From Candidatus Chloroploca asiatica (lineage in GTDB: Bacteria > Chloroflexota > Chloroflexia > Chloroflexales > Chloroflexaceae): a stretch of 64,000 nt of DNA. Below are positions 17,373 through 25,309 of this stretch, piece after piece (the stretch's first letter is position 1; the number at the start of each line of letters is the position of its first letter). Location: contig NZ_LYXE01000110.1 of the NCBI RefSeq assembly GCF_002532075.1, forward strand, positions 62,001 to 126,000, given 5' to 3'. Made by a program: the position numbers and the translations under genes. The notes below the pieces were generated by a model that saw only the letters and a program-made list of their open reading frames with translations, was not told where the DNA came from and searched no databases.

Positions 17373-17608
17373 GGCAAGGATTTAGGAGATAGAAAACAGG
17401 AAATAGCTCAAGCGTATCTGGATACGGTGTGCGCCTCGGGACTGAAAAGTAGCCTGAAACCCTGGCTAACGAGGAAAGATGCGACGACTTTCACAAGAAA
17501 CCTCTAGCAATAGCGGCGGATCTCTGGTATACTTCCCTTCGAACCTCCCTGCTCAAACATGTGAGCAATGGTAGTGGCATAAAATATCAGGTTGAAGAGG
17601 AGTTGCAC

Positions 17609-18034
17609 ATGGCAACGATGGAACACACCCTGACCGAGGTGGCCGAGGCCGCTCCGATGCTCGTGGTGAGCGAGACCGCATCAAGCCGTCTGCTGGCAAT
17701 GATGGACGAAAAGCAACTCGAGGGATACTCTCTGCGCGTTTTTGTGTCGGGGGGCGGCTGCTCGGGGATGCAGTACGGGATGACGTTTGACGACGAAGTA
17801 CGTGAAGGCGATAGTCAGTTTAATGCCAGTGGCCTGAAGGTTCTGGTCGATCCGATCAGCGCCAACTATCTGCTGGGCGCTTCCATTGACTATGTTGATA
17901 GTCTGATGGGTGGTGGCTTCAAGATTGAAAACCCGAATGCAGTTTCGAGCTGTGGCTGTGGACATTCGTTCCGTACGGCCAATGACGGCGGCGAGGAAAG
18001 CAACGGGGGCGGTTGCGGCAGCTGTAGCGGCTAA
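17609..18034 (+). CDS. A-type Fe-S carrier (HesB/IscA/ErpA family) with Cys-rich tail
   Basis: 141 residues. The family core is complete: 'RVFVSGGGCSGMQYG' with C51 and 'SSCGCGHSF' with C115 and C117, the three cluster ligands. After the normal end (about 121) comes a 20-residue tail 'DGGEESNGGGCGSCSG' with C136 and C139, which is not part of standard ErpA/IscA. The frame opens at GTG 17561, but GAAGAGGAG at 17594-17602 serves ATG 17609. It delivers Fe-S clusters to apo-enzymes such as the PFOR, Complex I or cytochrome-associated proteins in this window. A GCTCA/TGAGC hairpin (17551-17566) and TATACT (17530-17535) lie upstream. Confidence 0.92.
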   Translation: MATMEHTLTEVAEAAPMLVVSETASSRLLAMMDEKQLEGYSLRVFVSGGGCSGMQYGMTFDDEVREGDSQFNASGLKVLVDPISANYLLGASIDYVDSLMGGGFKIENPNAVSSCGCGHSFRTANDGGEESNGGGCGSCSG

Positions 18035-18066
18035 GTGCGCAGTTGACCGGCCAGGGTACGCAGATA

Positions 18067-18094
18067 CCAGGGGAAGGCTTTCGCCTTCCCCTGG
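18067..18094. terminator. Hairpin between Fe-S carrier and DUF309 gene
   Basis: CCAGGGGAAGGC (18067-18078) pairs perfectly with GCCTTCCCCTGG (18083-18094) around TTTC. No T-run follows, so termination may be partial. Confidence 0.65.
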
Positions 18095-18115
18095 CTGATT
18101 CATAGGATCGTCCCG

Positions 18116-18463
18116 ATGCGTGAGGACACCGAGCACCTTGAAGTTGCTTACCGTGAGGGCCTCAGGCTCTTCAATGCCGGCCATTACTGGCATGCCCACG
18201 AACAGTGGGAGTATTGCTGGCTGCGGGTCGAGGGCGAAGCGGCGACGTTTTACAAGGCCATCATCCAGACCGCCGCGGCCCTCGTCAAATGGCAACAGGG
18301 CAACCGACGTGGCCTCGCGCTGAACTGGGCCAAGAGCCGTCAGCGGCTCCTGAGCCTGCCGCGTCACTATCAGGGCCTTGATCTCGTCAAGCTCCGTCAG
18401 GCGATGGACGCCCTCGATGACGGGGCATCGGAGGCCCCACCCGTGCTGATGGTTGTTCAGTGA
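18116..18463 (+). CDS. DUF309 family protein
   Basis: 115 residues with the DUF309 signature: 'GLRLFNAGHYWHAHEQWEYCWLRVEGEAATFYKAIIQTAAALVKW', where the H-x-x-x-E-x-W and 'QTAAAL.K' helices are diagnostic, and 'GNRRGLALNWAKSRQRL'. Members are small helical cytoplasmic proteins of unknown function. It is preceded by the Fe-S carrier terminator and followed by a MITE-like element, so it may be a single-gene unit. The ATG at 18116 has only a weak ribosome site. Confidence 0.85.
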   Translation: MREDTEHLEVAYREGLRLFNAGHYWHAHEQWEYCWLRVEGEAATFYKAIIQTAAALVKWQQGNRRGLALNWAKSRQRLLSLPRHYQGLDLVKLRQAMDALDDGASEAPPVLMVVQ

Positions 18464-18499
18464 TCTGGGAATGAAGTTTTCCGACATGCCTGAGAAGCG

Positions 18500-18907
18500 A
18501 GGGCGATTGCATCTTCCGTGTATGCACCCCACCAGGGCACCCGCAAGGGGTGCCCCTACAGGTCGGGGATCGGGCCGGGTGTACGGGCACCCCTTGCGGG
18601 TGCCCCTACAGGGTCGGGGATCGGGCCGGGTGTACGGGCACCCCTTGCGGGTGCCCCTACAGGGTCGGGGATCGGGCCGGGTGTACGGGCACCCCTTGCG
18701 GGTGCCCCTACAGGGTCGGGGATCGGGCCGGGTGTACGGGCACCCCTTGCGGGTGCCCCTACAGGTCGGGGATCGGGCCGGGTGTACGGGCACCCCTTGC
18801 GGGTGCCCCTACAGGGCCGGGGGCCGCCGTTTGCGCCGCTGGTTGCATACACATGCTGCCAAAGAGCGCGTATATTTGTCTCCGGTTTCGTATGATGCAA
18901 TCGCCCT
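18500..18907 (+). mobile_element. MITE-like element, copy 1 (408 bp, internally expanded)
   Basis: Starts AGGGCGATTGCATC and ends with its exact complement GATGCAATCGCCCT. The left end ('TTCCGTGTATGCACCCC') and right end ('GTTTGCGCCGCTGGTTGCAT', 'CCGGTTTCGTATGATG') match copies at 33660 and 44368. The centre contains GGGCACC palindromes expanded into five tandem units. No transposase frame is present. No clear target duplication is seen here (left flank TGAGAAGCG, right flank ACCCTCGCC), so it may be old. It occupies most of the 707-bp gap before the HD-GYP gene; the remainder (18908-19170) carries a probable TACAAT promoter near 19045. Confidence 0.85.
18561..18813 (+). repeat. Five tandem 50-51 bp units inside MITE-like copy 1
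   Basis: Units start at 18561, 18612, 18663, 18714 and 18764. Each reads GGTCGGGGATCGGGCCGGG, then TGTACGGGCACCCC, then TTGCGGGTGCCCCTACA, nearly without change. The other two element copies carry only one palindrome pair, so this is a local expansion. No unique spacers separate the units. Confidence 0.92.
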
Positions 18908-19170
18908 ACCCTCGCCCTCGAACGCTCCCCGAGAGCAGGAAGCCCGCGCTCCCAGGCTGGCCTCTTTCCCCGCATAGAGCATTAACAGCTTCCCGGAAGC
19001 TTCCCTGTTACAGCGTGGTATCATGAGCATGCTATCATAGGGTACAATACAGCATATCGTTGCCGATGTTCTTACCCTGATGGTAGACTCACATATACCG
19101 GCTAGATCTTCGGAAAGTTCATCAGGCAGTAGGGGGCGGCTTCCCTGCCACCTTCGAGAAAGGGACGGAC

Positions 19171-20160
19171 GTGTCAGCCAAGATTCTGGTTGTTGATGAT
19201 GACCCAGCCATCGTCAACCTGCTGGTACGTACACTCAAGCGCGATCACTATACACCAATTACCGCATCCAATGGGCTAGAAGCACTCGAAATGGTGGAAC
19301 GCGAGGCTCCCGACCTGATTTTGCTTGATGTGACGATGCCAATGCTGGATGGCTTCGCGGTGTGTCAACGCTTGAAAGATAATGAGGCGACCGCCCTCAT
19401 TCCCGTCACGATGCTGACTGGCCTCGATGATCGCGAGCATCGCCAACGTGGTCTCGAAGTTGGGGCTGATGACTTTCTCACCAAGCCGTTTGACCATAGC
19501 CTGTTGCGCGCACGCATCAGTTCACAACTACGGGTCAAAAGGCTGACTGACCAACTGGAACGCACCGAGCACGTCATTTTTATGCTGGCACTCGCCGTCG
19601 AGGCCAAAGACTCGTATACCGAAAGCCATCTGCGCCGTCTGTCGAGTTATAGCGAACAACTCGCCGTTGCCGCCCATATTCCCGCCGAGCAGCTCAAGGC
19701 GATCCGTTTTGGCGGTCTGTTGCACGATATCGGTAAAATCTCGGTGGATGACGCGATCCTGCGCAAACCCGGCAAGTTGACGAGCGAAGAGTATGAGCAG
19801 ATCAAGAAGCATCCCGAATATGGGGCACGCATTATTCAACCGATGCGCTTTGCCGCTGACGTAGGGCCGATTATTCGCCATCACCACGAGCGCTGGGACG
19901 GGCGCGGCTATCCGAGTGGGTTGGCCGGTGAGGCGATCCCGATTGGGGCACGCATTGTGGCTATTGTGGATGCCTATGATGCGATGATGACCGACCGCCC
20001 TTACCGGAAAGCCCTTGGCCTCCCCGAGACGCTTCGCCGCCTTCGTGATGGACAGGGTCGTGAATGGGATCCGCAGTTGCTCGATCTCTTCCTGGCCCTG
20101 GTCGAAGAAGGCCAGTTGATGGAACCGAAAGAAGTTGGTGTGTTGCTGATGGACGCGTAG
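19171..20160 (+). CDS. Response regulator with HD-GYP domain (RpfG type)
   Basis: 329 residues starting at GTG, with GAAAGGGA just upstream. Residues 4-120 are a receiver domain: acidic D9-D10-D11, phospho-acceptor D53 in 'LLDVTMPMLDG', K105 in 'FLTKPFD'. Residues about 140-320 are HD-GYP: H185-D186 in 'LLHDIGK' and 'HHHERWDGRGYPSGL' (237-251), both intact, so cyclic di-GMP hydrolysis is expected. The output is normally motility, biofilm or exopolysaccharide control, fitting a window rich in surface-glycan genes. No histidine kinase partner is adjacent. Confidence 0.93.
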   Translation: MSAKILVVDDDPAIVNLLVRTLKRDHYTPITASNGLEALEMVEREAPDLILLDVTMPMLDGFAVCQRLKDNEATALIPVTMLTGLDDREHRQRGLEVGADDFLTKPFDHSLLRARISSQLRVKRLTDQLERTEHVIFMLALAVEAKDSYTESHLRRLSSYSEQLAVAAHIPAEQLKAIRFGGLLHDIGKISVDDAILRKPGKLTSEEYEQIKKHPEYGARIIQPMRFAADVGPIIRHHHERWDGRGYPSGLAGEAIPIGARIVAIVDAYDAMMTDRPYRKALGLPETLRRLRDGQGREWDPQLLDLFLALVEEGQLMEPKEVGVLLMDA

Positions 20161-20190
20161 GGTCAATTGCGAGAGGAAACTGGTTGCTGT

Positions 20191-21018
20191 ATGTATGTTG
20201 AGGCGTTGGAATACCTGGCCTGTCCGCAGCATCCCGAGGTGCTGCTTGAGTTGATCGAAGGAGCCGAGTACGATGACCAGGGTGAACTGATCACGGGTGA
20301 GTTGCGCTGTCCGACGTGCGGGATGCGCGCGACTGTCCGTGAGGGTCTGGTCGATGTCATTGGCACCCCGCTGATGCCCGAGAGCATTGCGCAATTGGCG
20401 AATGTGCTGCCGGTCGCGGCCTGGGGCTATGAGCGTACCTGGCGGCCCCAGTCGTTGTCGTTGCTCGCCGGTGAGCCGTTCGATTATAACCGCGAGTTGC
20501 CCCTGCTAGTTGGGTTGACGATGCCCGAACGCGGCGGCCTGATTGTTGATGTCGCTTGCTCGAATGGCCTCTATGCGCGCACCCTTGAACAGGCACGCCA
20601 GGGGACGCCCGGACATGTGATTGGCATTGACCATTCGCTGGCAATGTTGCAACAGGCGCGTGCGTATGCCCTCGCCGAGGGTCTGCGCATTACCTATGTG
20701 CGCGCCAAAGCCCAGGCGTTGCCTTTTGCCCCCGGTGCAGCCGCGACAATGGCGATGGGCGGGTCGCTCAATGAGATCGGCGATATTCCGACCGCCCTGC
20801 GTGAACTGCGCCGTGTCCTCGACCCCACAGGCCGCTGTGTGTTAATGAATCTCGTCCAGGCTGAGGAATTGCCCGCCCGCGCCCTCCAGGGTTTGCTCGG
20901 GGCCGGCGGGGTAGCCTTTCCCGCAGTGGCCGAAGTGAATCGCCTCTTTGCCCTGGCCGGGTTACGCCTGCGTGCCCAGTGGCAATATGGGGTCGTGCTC
21001 TTTAGTCTGGTGACTTGA
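20191..21018 (+). CDS. Class I SAM methyltransferase with N-terminal zinc-ribbon-like segment
   Basis: 275 residues. The start 'LEYLACPQHPEVLLELIEG' and 'LRCPTCGMR' form a C-x2-H ... C-x2-C ribbon like Trm112 or the N-terminus of RlmA-type methyltransferases. The Rossmann motif follows, 'IVDVACSNGLYARTL', with 'VIGIDHSLAMLQQA' as the acidic SAM strand and 'AMGGSLNEIGD' as motif IV. A TTG at 20167 is in frame; ATG 20191 with GAGAGGA upstream is preferred. Substrate unknown. Confidence 0.85.
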   Translation: MYVEALEYLACPQHPEVLLELIEGAEYDDQGELITGELRCPTCGMRATVREGLVDVIGTPLMPESIAQLANVLPVAAWGYERTWRPQSLSLLAGEPFDYNRELPLLVGLTMPERGGLIVDVACSNGLYARTLEQARQGTPGHVIGIDHSLAMLQQARAYALAEGLRITYVRAKAQALPFAPGAAATMAMGGSLNEIGDIPTALRELRRVLDPTGRCVLMNLVQAEELPARALQGLLGAGGVAFPAVAEVNRLFALAGLRLRAQWQYGVVLFSLVT

Positions 21019-21032
21019 CCGCATTTTTCGCT

Positions 21033-21062
21033 TTGACGTGAGTTACTCAGGACAGGTATACT
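21033..21062 (+). promoter_or_regulatory. Promoter giving a leaderless DUF4175-operon mRNA
   Basis: TTGACG (21033-21038), an 18-bp spacer, TATACT (21057-21062), then six bases and the GTG start at 21069. Both boxes are near consensus. The transcript should begin at or next to the start codon, and no ribosome-binding site is present. Confidence 0.65.
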
Positions 21063-21068
21063 GTTACG

Positions 21069-22352
21069 GTGAGTAACCTTTCCCTTCAGACACAACTTGA
21101 ACGCCTCGCCAGTGACCGCTGGGCGCGCCGTGGGGTGCGGATTTTGCTGCGGGCAAGCGGGCTAGCTCTGTCGGTGGCCTGTCTCGCCCTTGGGCTGCAG
21201 TTACTGCTCGGCTGGTCGCTGATGTGGACGTGGGTCTCGACGCTGACGCTGATCTGCGTGGCGGTCGGGGCCTTGCTGGTTTTACGCCCACGGATGTCGA
21301 GCCACGAGGTGGCCCGGCGCCTCGACCGACGCTTTCAGTTGCACGATCAACTGGCGACGGCACTCGAAGTCGATCCCACGAGTGAAGGCGTTGCGGCGTA
21401 TCTCAATGAGCAGTCACGCCGTACGATGAACCAGATCAGGCGCCGCGTGATGGCCCATCGCGCCTTTCCCTGGGCTGAACTGGGCCTCGTTGTGGCCCTG
21501 GCGTTGCTGCTCGGGGGCCTGCTGATCATGGCTGGCGTGGGCGCTACCCTTCCCCAACCTGGAACAGAACCGCTGCCCGGGCTGGTCACTCCACCTGTGC
21601 GTAGCCCTGCCGATGAGGCGGCCCCGCCCGAGCCGCAGCCTCCTGAGGCGGCTGAAGCACAGCAGAATCAGGCCAGCCAGAATGAACTTGCGAATGCCGC
21701 TGCGCTTGAAGCGCTCGCTAATGCGTTGCGCGATCAGGGTCTTACCCGCCCAGCCGCCGAGTCAATCGATCAGGGCAATCCGGCCCAGGCCGCCCAACAA
21801 CTCCGCGATTTGGCCACCCAGGCCAGCGGTCTGACGAGTCAGACGCGCGCCGAACTGGCGCAGGATTTGCGCGCCGCTGCCGATCAGCTTGCGCCAACCA
21901 ATCCCGAGGTGGCCGAGCAGATTCGTGAAAGTGCCGATGCACTTGCGCCCGGGAGCACTACCCCGGAGGCAGGCTTTGAACAACTGGCCGATACGGTTGA
22001 GCAGCTCGGCCAGGGGCAGGGCAATCAGGGCGAAACAAATGGGCAGGAGGAGAACGCCGCTGCCGGTGCGGGTGGCGGTGCTGGGCAGACGGCGCAGCCA
22101 GGTGCCCAGCGCGAGCGCAGTAGCGACCGGCTCGGGGTGGATGGCGTGCCCCTCGAACTCGATGGTGCGGGGGAAGGCAATCAGCCAGCCCAGGGCAGTG
22201 GCAATGAAGCTGCAACGGAGGCCGGTACGGCTAATCCGCGTGGCGGGTTTGAACGTGGCGGTCAGAGTAGTCAACGGGTAGAAATTGGTGACGACCCGTT
22301 GCGTATCCCGGCGGATCTACGAGATGTGGTTCAAGACTATTTTTCGCCGTAA
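21069..22352 (+). CDS. Membrane protein with three N-terminal helices and Ala/Gln-rich domain (DUF4175-like)
   Basis: 427 residues starting at GTG. Two helices lie at about 20-65 ('ASGLALSVACLALGLQLLL' and 'VSTLTLICVAVGALLVL') and a third near 140-160, leaving residues 165-427 outside or free. 'RRLDRRFQLHDQLATALEV' between them is the conserved block of DUF4175-like proteins that accompany DUF58/VWA operons. The rest is a helical Ala/Gln region followed by low-complexity Gly/Gln. It overlaps the DUF58 gene by about 28 bp. Function unknown; it may scaffold the VWA complex encoded next. Confidence 0.75.
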   Translation: MSNLSLQTQLERLASDRWARRGVRILLRASGLALSVACLALGLQLLLGWSLMWTWVSTLTLICVAVGALLVLRPRMSSHEVARRLDRRFQLHDQLATALEVDPTSEGVAAYLNEQSRRTMNQIRRRVMAHRAFPWAELGLVVALALLLGGLLIMAGVGATLPQPGTEPLPGLVTPPVRSPADEAAPPEPQPPEAAEAQQNQASQNELANAAALEALANALRDQGLTRPAAESIDQGNPAQAAQQLRDLATQASGLTSQTRAELAQDLRAAADQLAPTNPEVAEQIRESADALAPGSTTPEAGFEQLADTVEQLGQGQGNQGETNGQEENAAAGAGGGAGQTAQPGAQRERSSDRLGVDGVPLELDGAGEGNQPAQGSGNEAATEAGTANPRGGFERGGQSSQRVEIGDDPLRIPADLRDVVQDYFSP

Positions 22353-23292
22353 GCAGCGAACTGCCGATGCCCTGGCGCGATCGAGCCAAGGGCAGGGCCA
22401 TACCAACTCCCACGGGCCACTCTTTGATGAAGCCTTCCTGCGCCGCATGCAACGGATGAGCCTCCAGGCCCAGCGGACACTCCGTGGCAACCCGGCGAGT
22501 GGTGAACACCCCAGTCGCCATCGGTTGCCTGCGACCGTTTTTAGTGACCATCGTCCCTATAGTAGCGGCGATGACTTGCGGTATGTTGACTGGAACGCCT
22601 ATGCGCGTCAGTCACATGTGCTGGTCAAGCTCGGCGATGCCGAACAGGATGTGCATATCCATCTGCTGCTCGATGCGTCACGCAGCATGATGCTCGGCCA
22701 GCCGTCCCGCCTGCGGTTGGCGCAACAGATTGTGGGTGCGCTCGGCTACCTTGCGCTTACCCATAGTGATCGCCTGCATATCGTGCCCTTTGGCCCAACG
22801 ACCCAGCGCCCATTCGGGCCGGTGCAGGGCAAGGCAAATATGCTGCGGATGTTCAAGTTTATCGAGCAGATTACGCCCCAGGATGAAACCCATCTGGCCC
22901 ATGTGGTCAAGCAGTATGCCCGTAGTCGGCCATTTGGCGGCATTCTTGTCATCTGTTCCGATCTGTTATCACCCGATAATTTAGAAGAAGCGTTGCGCTG
23001 GGTTGCGCCGCCGCGCTGGCAAACGGTTGTCTTGCACCTGCTTGATCAACGCGATCTGCAACCCGATCTCGATGGGCCGCTCGAATTGCAGGATAGCGAA
23101 ACGGGCGAACGGATCGAGTTGACGCTGAATGACGAGGTGCTGGGCCACTACAAGCGCCGAGTGGCCGCCTGGCGCGAAGAGCTAGCCCGGATCTGTGGAC
23201 AACGCGGCGCAACCTATGCCCCGGTGATGAGCCACTGGCCGATTGAAAAGATGGTGATACCCTACCTGCGTACCCGTCGGTTATTGCACTAG
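22324..23292 (+). CDS. DUF58 domain protein (MoxR-associated VWA-like fold)
   Basis: About 322 residues. 'RRGNPASGEHPSRHR', 'FSDHRPYSSGDDLRYVDWNAYARQ' and 'KLGDAEQDVHIHLLLDASRSMM' are the full DUF58 signature; the last carries a D-x-S-x-S metal-site motif. The frame can open at 22285 in the preceding gene, but ATG 22324 is the first standard start. DUF58 proteins normally work with a MoxR AAA+ ATPase and membrane VWA proteins in envelope or metal-insertion processes. MoxR is absent from this window, although the following two VWA genes are present. Confidence 0.88.
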   Translation: MWFKTIFRRKQRTADALARSSQGQGHTNSHGPLFDEAFLRRMQRMSLQAQRTLRGNPASGEHPSRHRLPATVFSDHRPYSSGDDLRYVDWNAYARQSHVLVKLGDAEQDVHIHLLLDASRSMMLGQPSRLRLAQQIVGALGYLALTHSDRLHIVPFGPTTQRPFGPVQGKANMLRMFKFIEQITPQDETHLAHVVKQYARSRPFGGILVICSDLLSPDNLEEALRWVAPPRWQTVVLHLLDQRDLQPDLDGPLELQDSETGERIELTLNDEVLGHYKRRVAAWREELARICGQRGATYAPVMSHWPIEKMVIPYLRTRRLLH

Positions 23293-23319
23293 ACCCACTA
23301 CCTTGCAAAGAAGGCGCTT

Positions 23320-23398
23320 GTTTTGACGCAAAGGCGCAACGTTTTTAGCGTACGTGAGCGAACCCTTCGCGCCTTCGCGTGAGCTTATTTGAAAAGTA
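23320..23398. repeat. Dispersed 'GACGCAAAGGCGCAA' repeat
   Basis: A left part, TTTTGACGCAAAGGCGCAAC, and a right part, CCTTCGCGCCTTCGCGTGAG then CTTATTTGAAAAG, partly complementary. The same arrangement, including CTTATT-GAAAG after the right part, occurs at 33462-33600. It separates the DUF58 and VWA genes. Confidence 0.75.
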
Positions 23399-23407
23399 AA
23401 GGCTGTC

Positions 23408-25309
23408 ATGTCGTTGCTCGCGCCCCTTGGCCTACTTGCCCTGTTGACGCTTCCAGTTATTCTCTTGCTGCATATGCTGCGCGAACGACGCCGCCGGGTT
23501 GTCGTTCCCTCGCTGTTGCTCTGGCAAGGGTTGCCCCAGCCGCAAGAGGCGCAACGGCGCCGCCGGTTGCCCTTGACGCTCTTGCTGCTGCTGCATCTGC
23601 TGGCGGCCCTGCTGATGGCACTCGCCCTGGCCCAACCACATTGGCGCTTTGCACTCTTTGGCCAGGCCGACCATCTGGCGATTGTGCTTGATACGTCAAC
23701 CAGCATGGCCGCACCTGCGTCCAACTTCGGCGGTTCGCGCCTCGATACGGCGCGCGAGGAGGCGCGACGCTTGATCAGTAGCCCAACCGCACCCACGCGG
23801 ATCACGTTGATTGAGGCTGGCCCACAGGCGCGCCTGCTCGATACGGCTAATCCCGAAAGCATGCCACGCCTGCTGATGGCCCTCGATAAGTTGCAGGCCG
23901 GCGGAACCGGCACCGATGTCGCGGGGGCACTGACCCTCGCCGAAGCAGCGCTCCAGGGCTTCCCCGAGGCTCGGGTGGTCGTCCTGACCGATGCGGCCCT
24001 CCCAGAAACCCAGGCTGCCAGTCTGGCAAGCCGCACGACAAGCGTGCCGGTTGAATGGGTAACGGTTGGTGGCCCGCGCGCGAATCGCGCCATCGTCACG
24101 CTCACCGCCCGCCCGCGCAGCAGCAACGGGCCAGTGCAAGTCTATGCCCGCGTCGTCAACTATGGCAATGAGCCAGAACGGACGATCTTGCGCCTCTTTG
24201 GCGATGACCAATTGCTTGATGCCCAGGTCATCACGCTCAGGCCACGCGGTGAGACCGAATTGACCTGGACGGTGCCGCGTGGCCTGGCGATCTTGCGCGC
24301 CGAGCTTGACGGCAACGATGATCTGCCGATTGATGATGTGGCAACGCTCAGCCTGAACCAGACGCGACCAGTCGCCGTCACCATTGTCTCGGCGCAACCC
24401 GAGATCCTGCAACGTGCGCTGCGTGCTGTGCCAAGGCTTACCGTGAGCACCGTGACCCCGACGAGCTATGGGCGTACCTTGGCGACGGTCGAGCCTGATC
24501 TGACCATCTTTGATGGCTTCCTTCCCGCGACCTGGCCCGCTGGCGGGGTGTTGGTGATCAACCCGCCTGCTGGTACGCCTTTGCTGGAGGTGAGCACGCA
24601 GCAACGCCAACCCGTGCCAGGGCAACTCGCGCTGCGCGTCACCGCAGCGCAGCCGACGCTCTTTGAAGGGGTGAGTCTCGATAGCGTCGAGTTCGGGCCA
24701 GTGGCGGTGATCCAGCCCCCCGCGTGGGCGACAACGCTCTTGCTGCGCGGCGACCAACCCCTGATGCTCCGCGGTCGTACCGGAACCAGCGAAATCGCGG
24801 TCTGGGCCTTTGATCTGGAACGCGGCAATCTGACGAGCCGCGTTGCGTTTCCCTTGCTGTTGACGCGCACGGTGCGCGATCTGACCCCGCCTGCCTTGCC
24901 CGGGGCAATCTTGGCCGGCGAAGCGCTGGTGGTCACACCCGATCCACGGACAACCCGCATCGAACTCGGGCGACCGGATAGCAGCGCCGAGGTGTTTATG
25001 GTCGAGCCAGGGTCCACGCAGGCGCTCGATCTCGCGCTACCGGGGGTCTACACCTTGCAAGAATACGCCAATCAACAAGTGCTTTATACTGGTCAACTGG
25101 CCGTCAATGCAGGTGCGCCTGCCGAGTCAGATCTGACACCGCGGACACTCCCGGCATCAGTAACACCAGGCCTTGAGCAGATGCTGGTCGAAGATGAGAC
25201 TGGTCAGCCCTTGTGGCCCTGGCTGCTCGGGCTAGTCCTGGTTGTCTTGCTCTTTGAATGGATCTATGTTCACAACCGGCGGCGCACGCCGGGTGAAAGC
25301 ACGGCATAA
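23408..25309 (+). CDS. BatA/VWA membrane protein
   Basis: 633 residues. The N-terminus 'LAPLGLLALLTLPVILLLHMLRERRRRVVVPSLLLW' is the BatA-type aerotolerance domain with its first helix; a second helix follows near 56-78. The VWA domain opens with 'AIVLDTSTSM' (D-x-S-x-S metal site) near 96. A beta-rich middle with 'RVVNYGNEPERTILRLFGDDQLLD' resembles CARDB-like domains and a third helix near 605-622 anchors the C-terminus. The bulk should face the outside. It overlaps the next VWA gene by one base. Confidence 0.88.
   Translation: MSLLAPLGLLALLTLPVILLLHMLRERRRRVVVPSLLLWQGLPQPQEAQRRRRLPLTLLLLLHLLAALLMALALAQPHWRFALFGQADHLAIVLDTSTSMAAPASNFGGSRLDTAREEARRLISSPTAPTRITLIEAGPQARLLDTANPESMPRLLMALDKLQAGGTGTDVAGALTLAEAALQGFPEARVVVLTDAALPETQAASLASRTTSVPVEWVTVGGPRANRAIVTLTARPRSSNGPVQVYARVVNYGNEPERTILRLFGDDQLLDAQVITLRPRGETELTWTVPRGLAILRAELDGNDDLPIDDVATLSLNQTRPVAVTIVSAQPEILQRALRAVPRLTVSTVTPTSYGRTLATVEPDLTIFDGFLPATWPAGGVLVINPPAGTPLLEVSTQQRQPVPGQLALRVTAAQPTLFEGVSLDSVEFGPVAVIQPPAWATTLLLRGDQPLMLRGRTGTSEIAVWAFDLERGNLTSRVAFPLLLTRTVRDLTPPALPGAILAGEALVVTPDPRTTRIELGRPDSSAEVFMVEPGSTQALDLALPGVYTLQEYANQQVLYTGQLAVNAGAPAESDLTPRTLPASVTPGLEQMLVEDETGQPLWPWLLGLVLVVLLFEWIYVHNRRRTPGESTA

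Noticed and set aside
18561-18813. Possible CRISPR array
   Set aside because: The units are contiguous with no unique spacers, the repeat is GC-palindromic, and no cas gene is nearby.
18453-19026. Long ORFs in several frames on both strands with Gly/Pro/Arg repeats
   Set aside because: They are translations of the 51-bp tandem units and the MITE-like ends; no start signal or protein-family content, and all frames are open because of the repeat.
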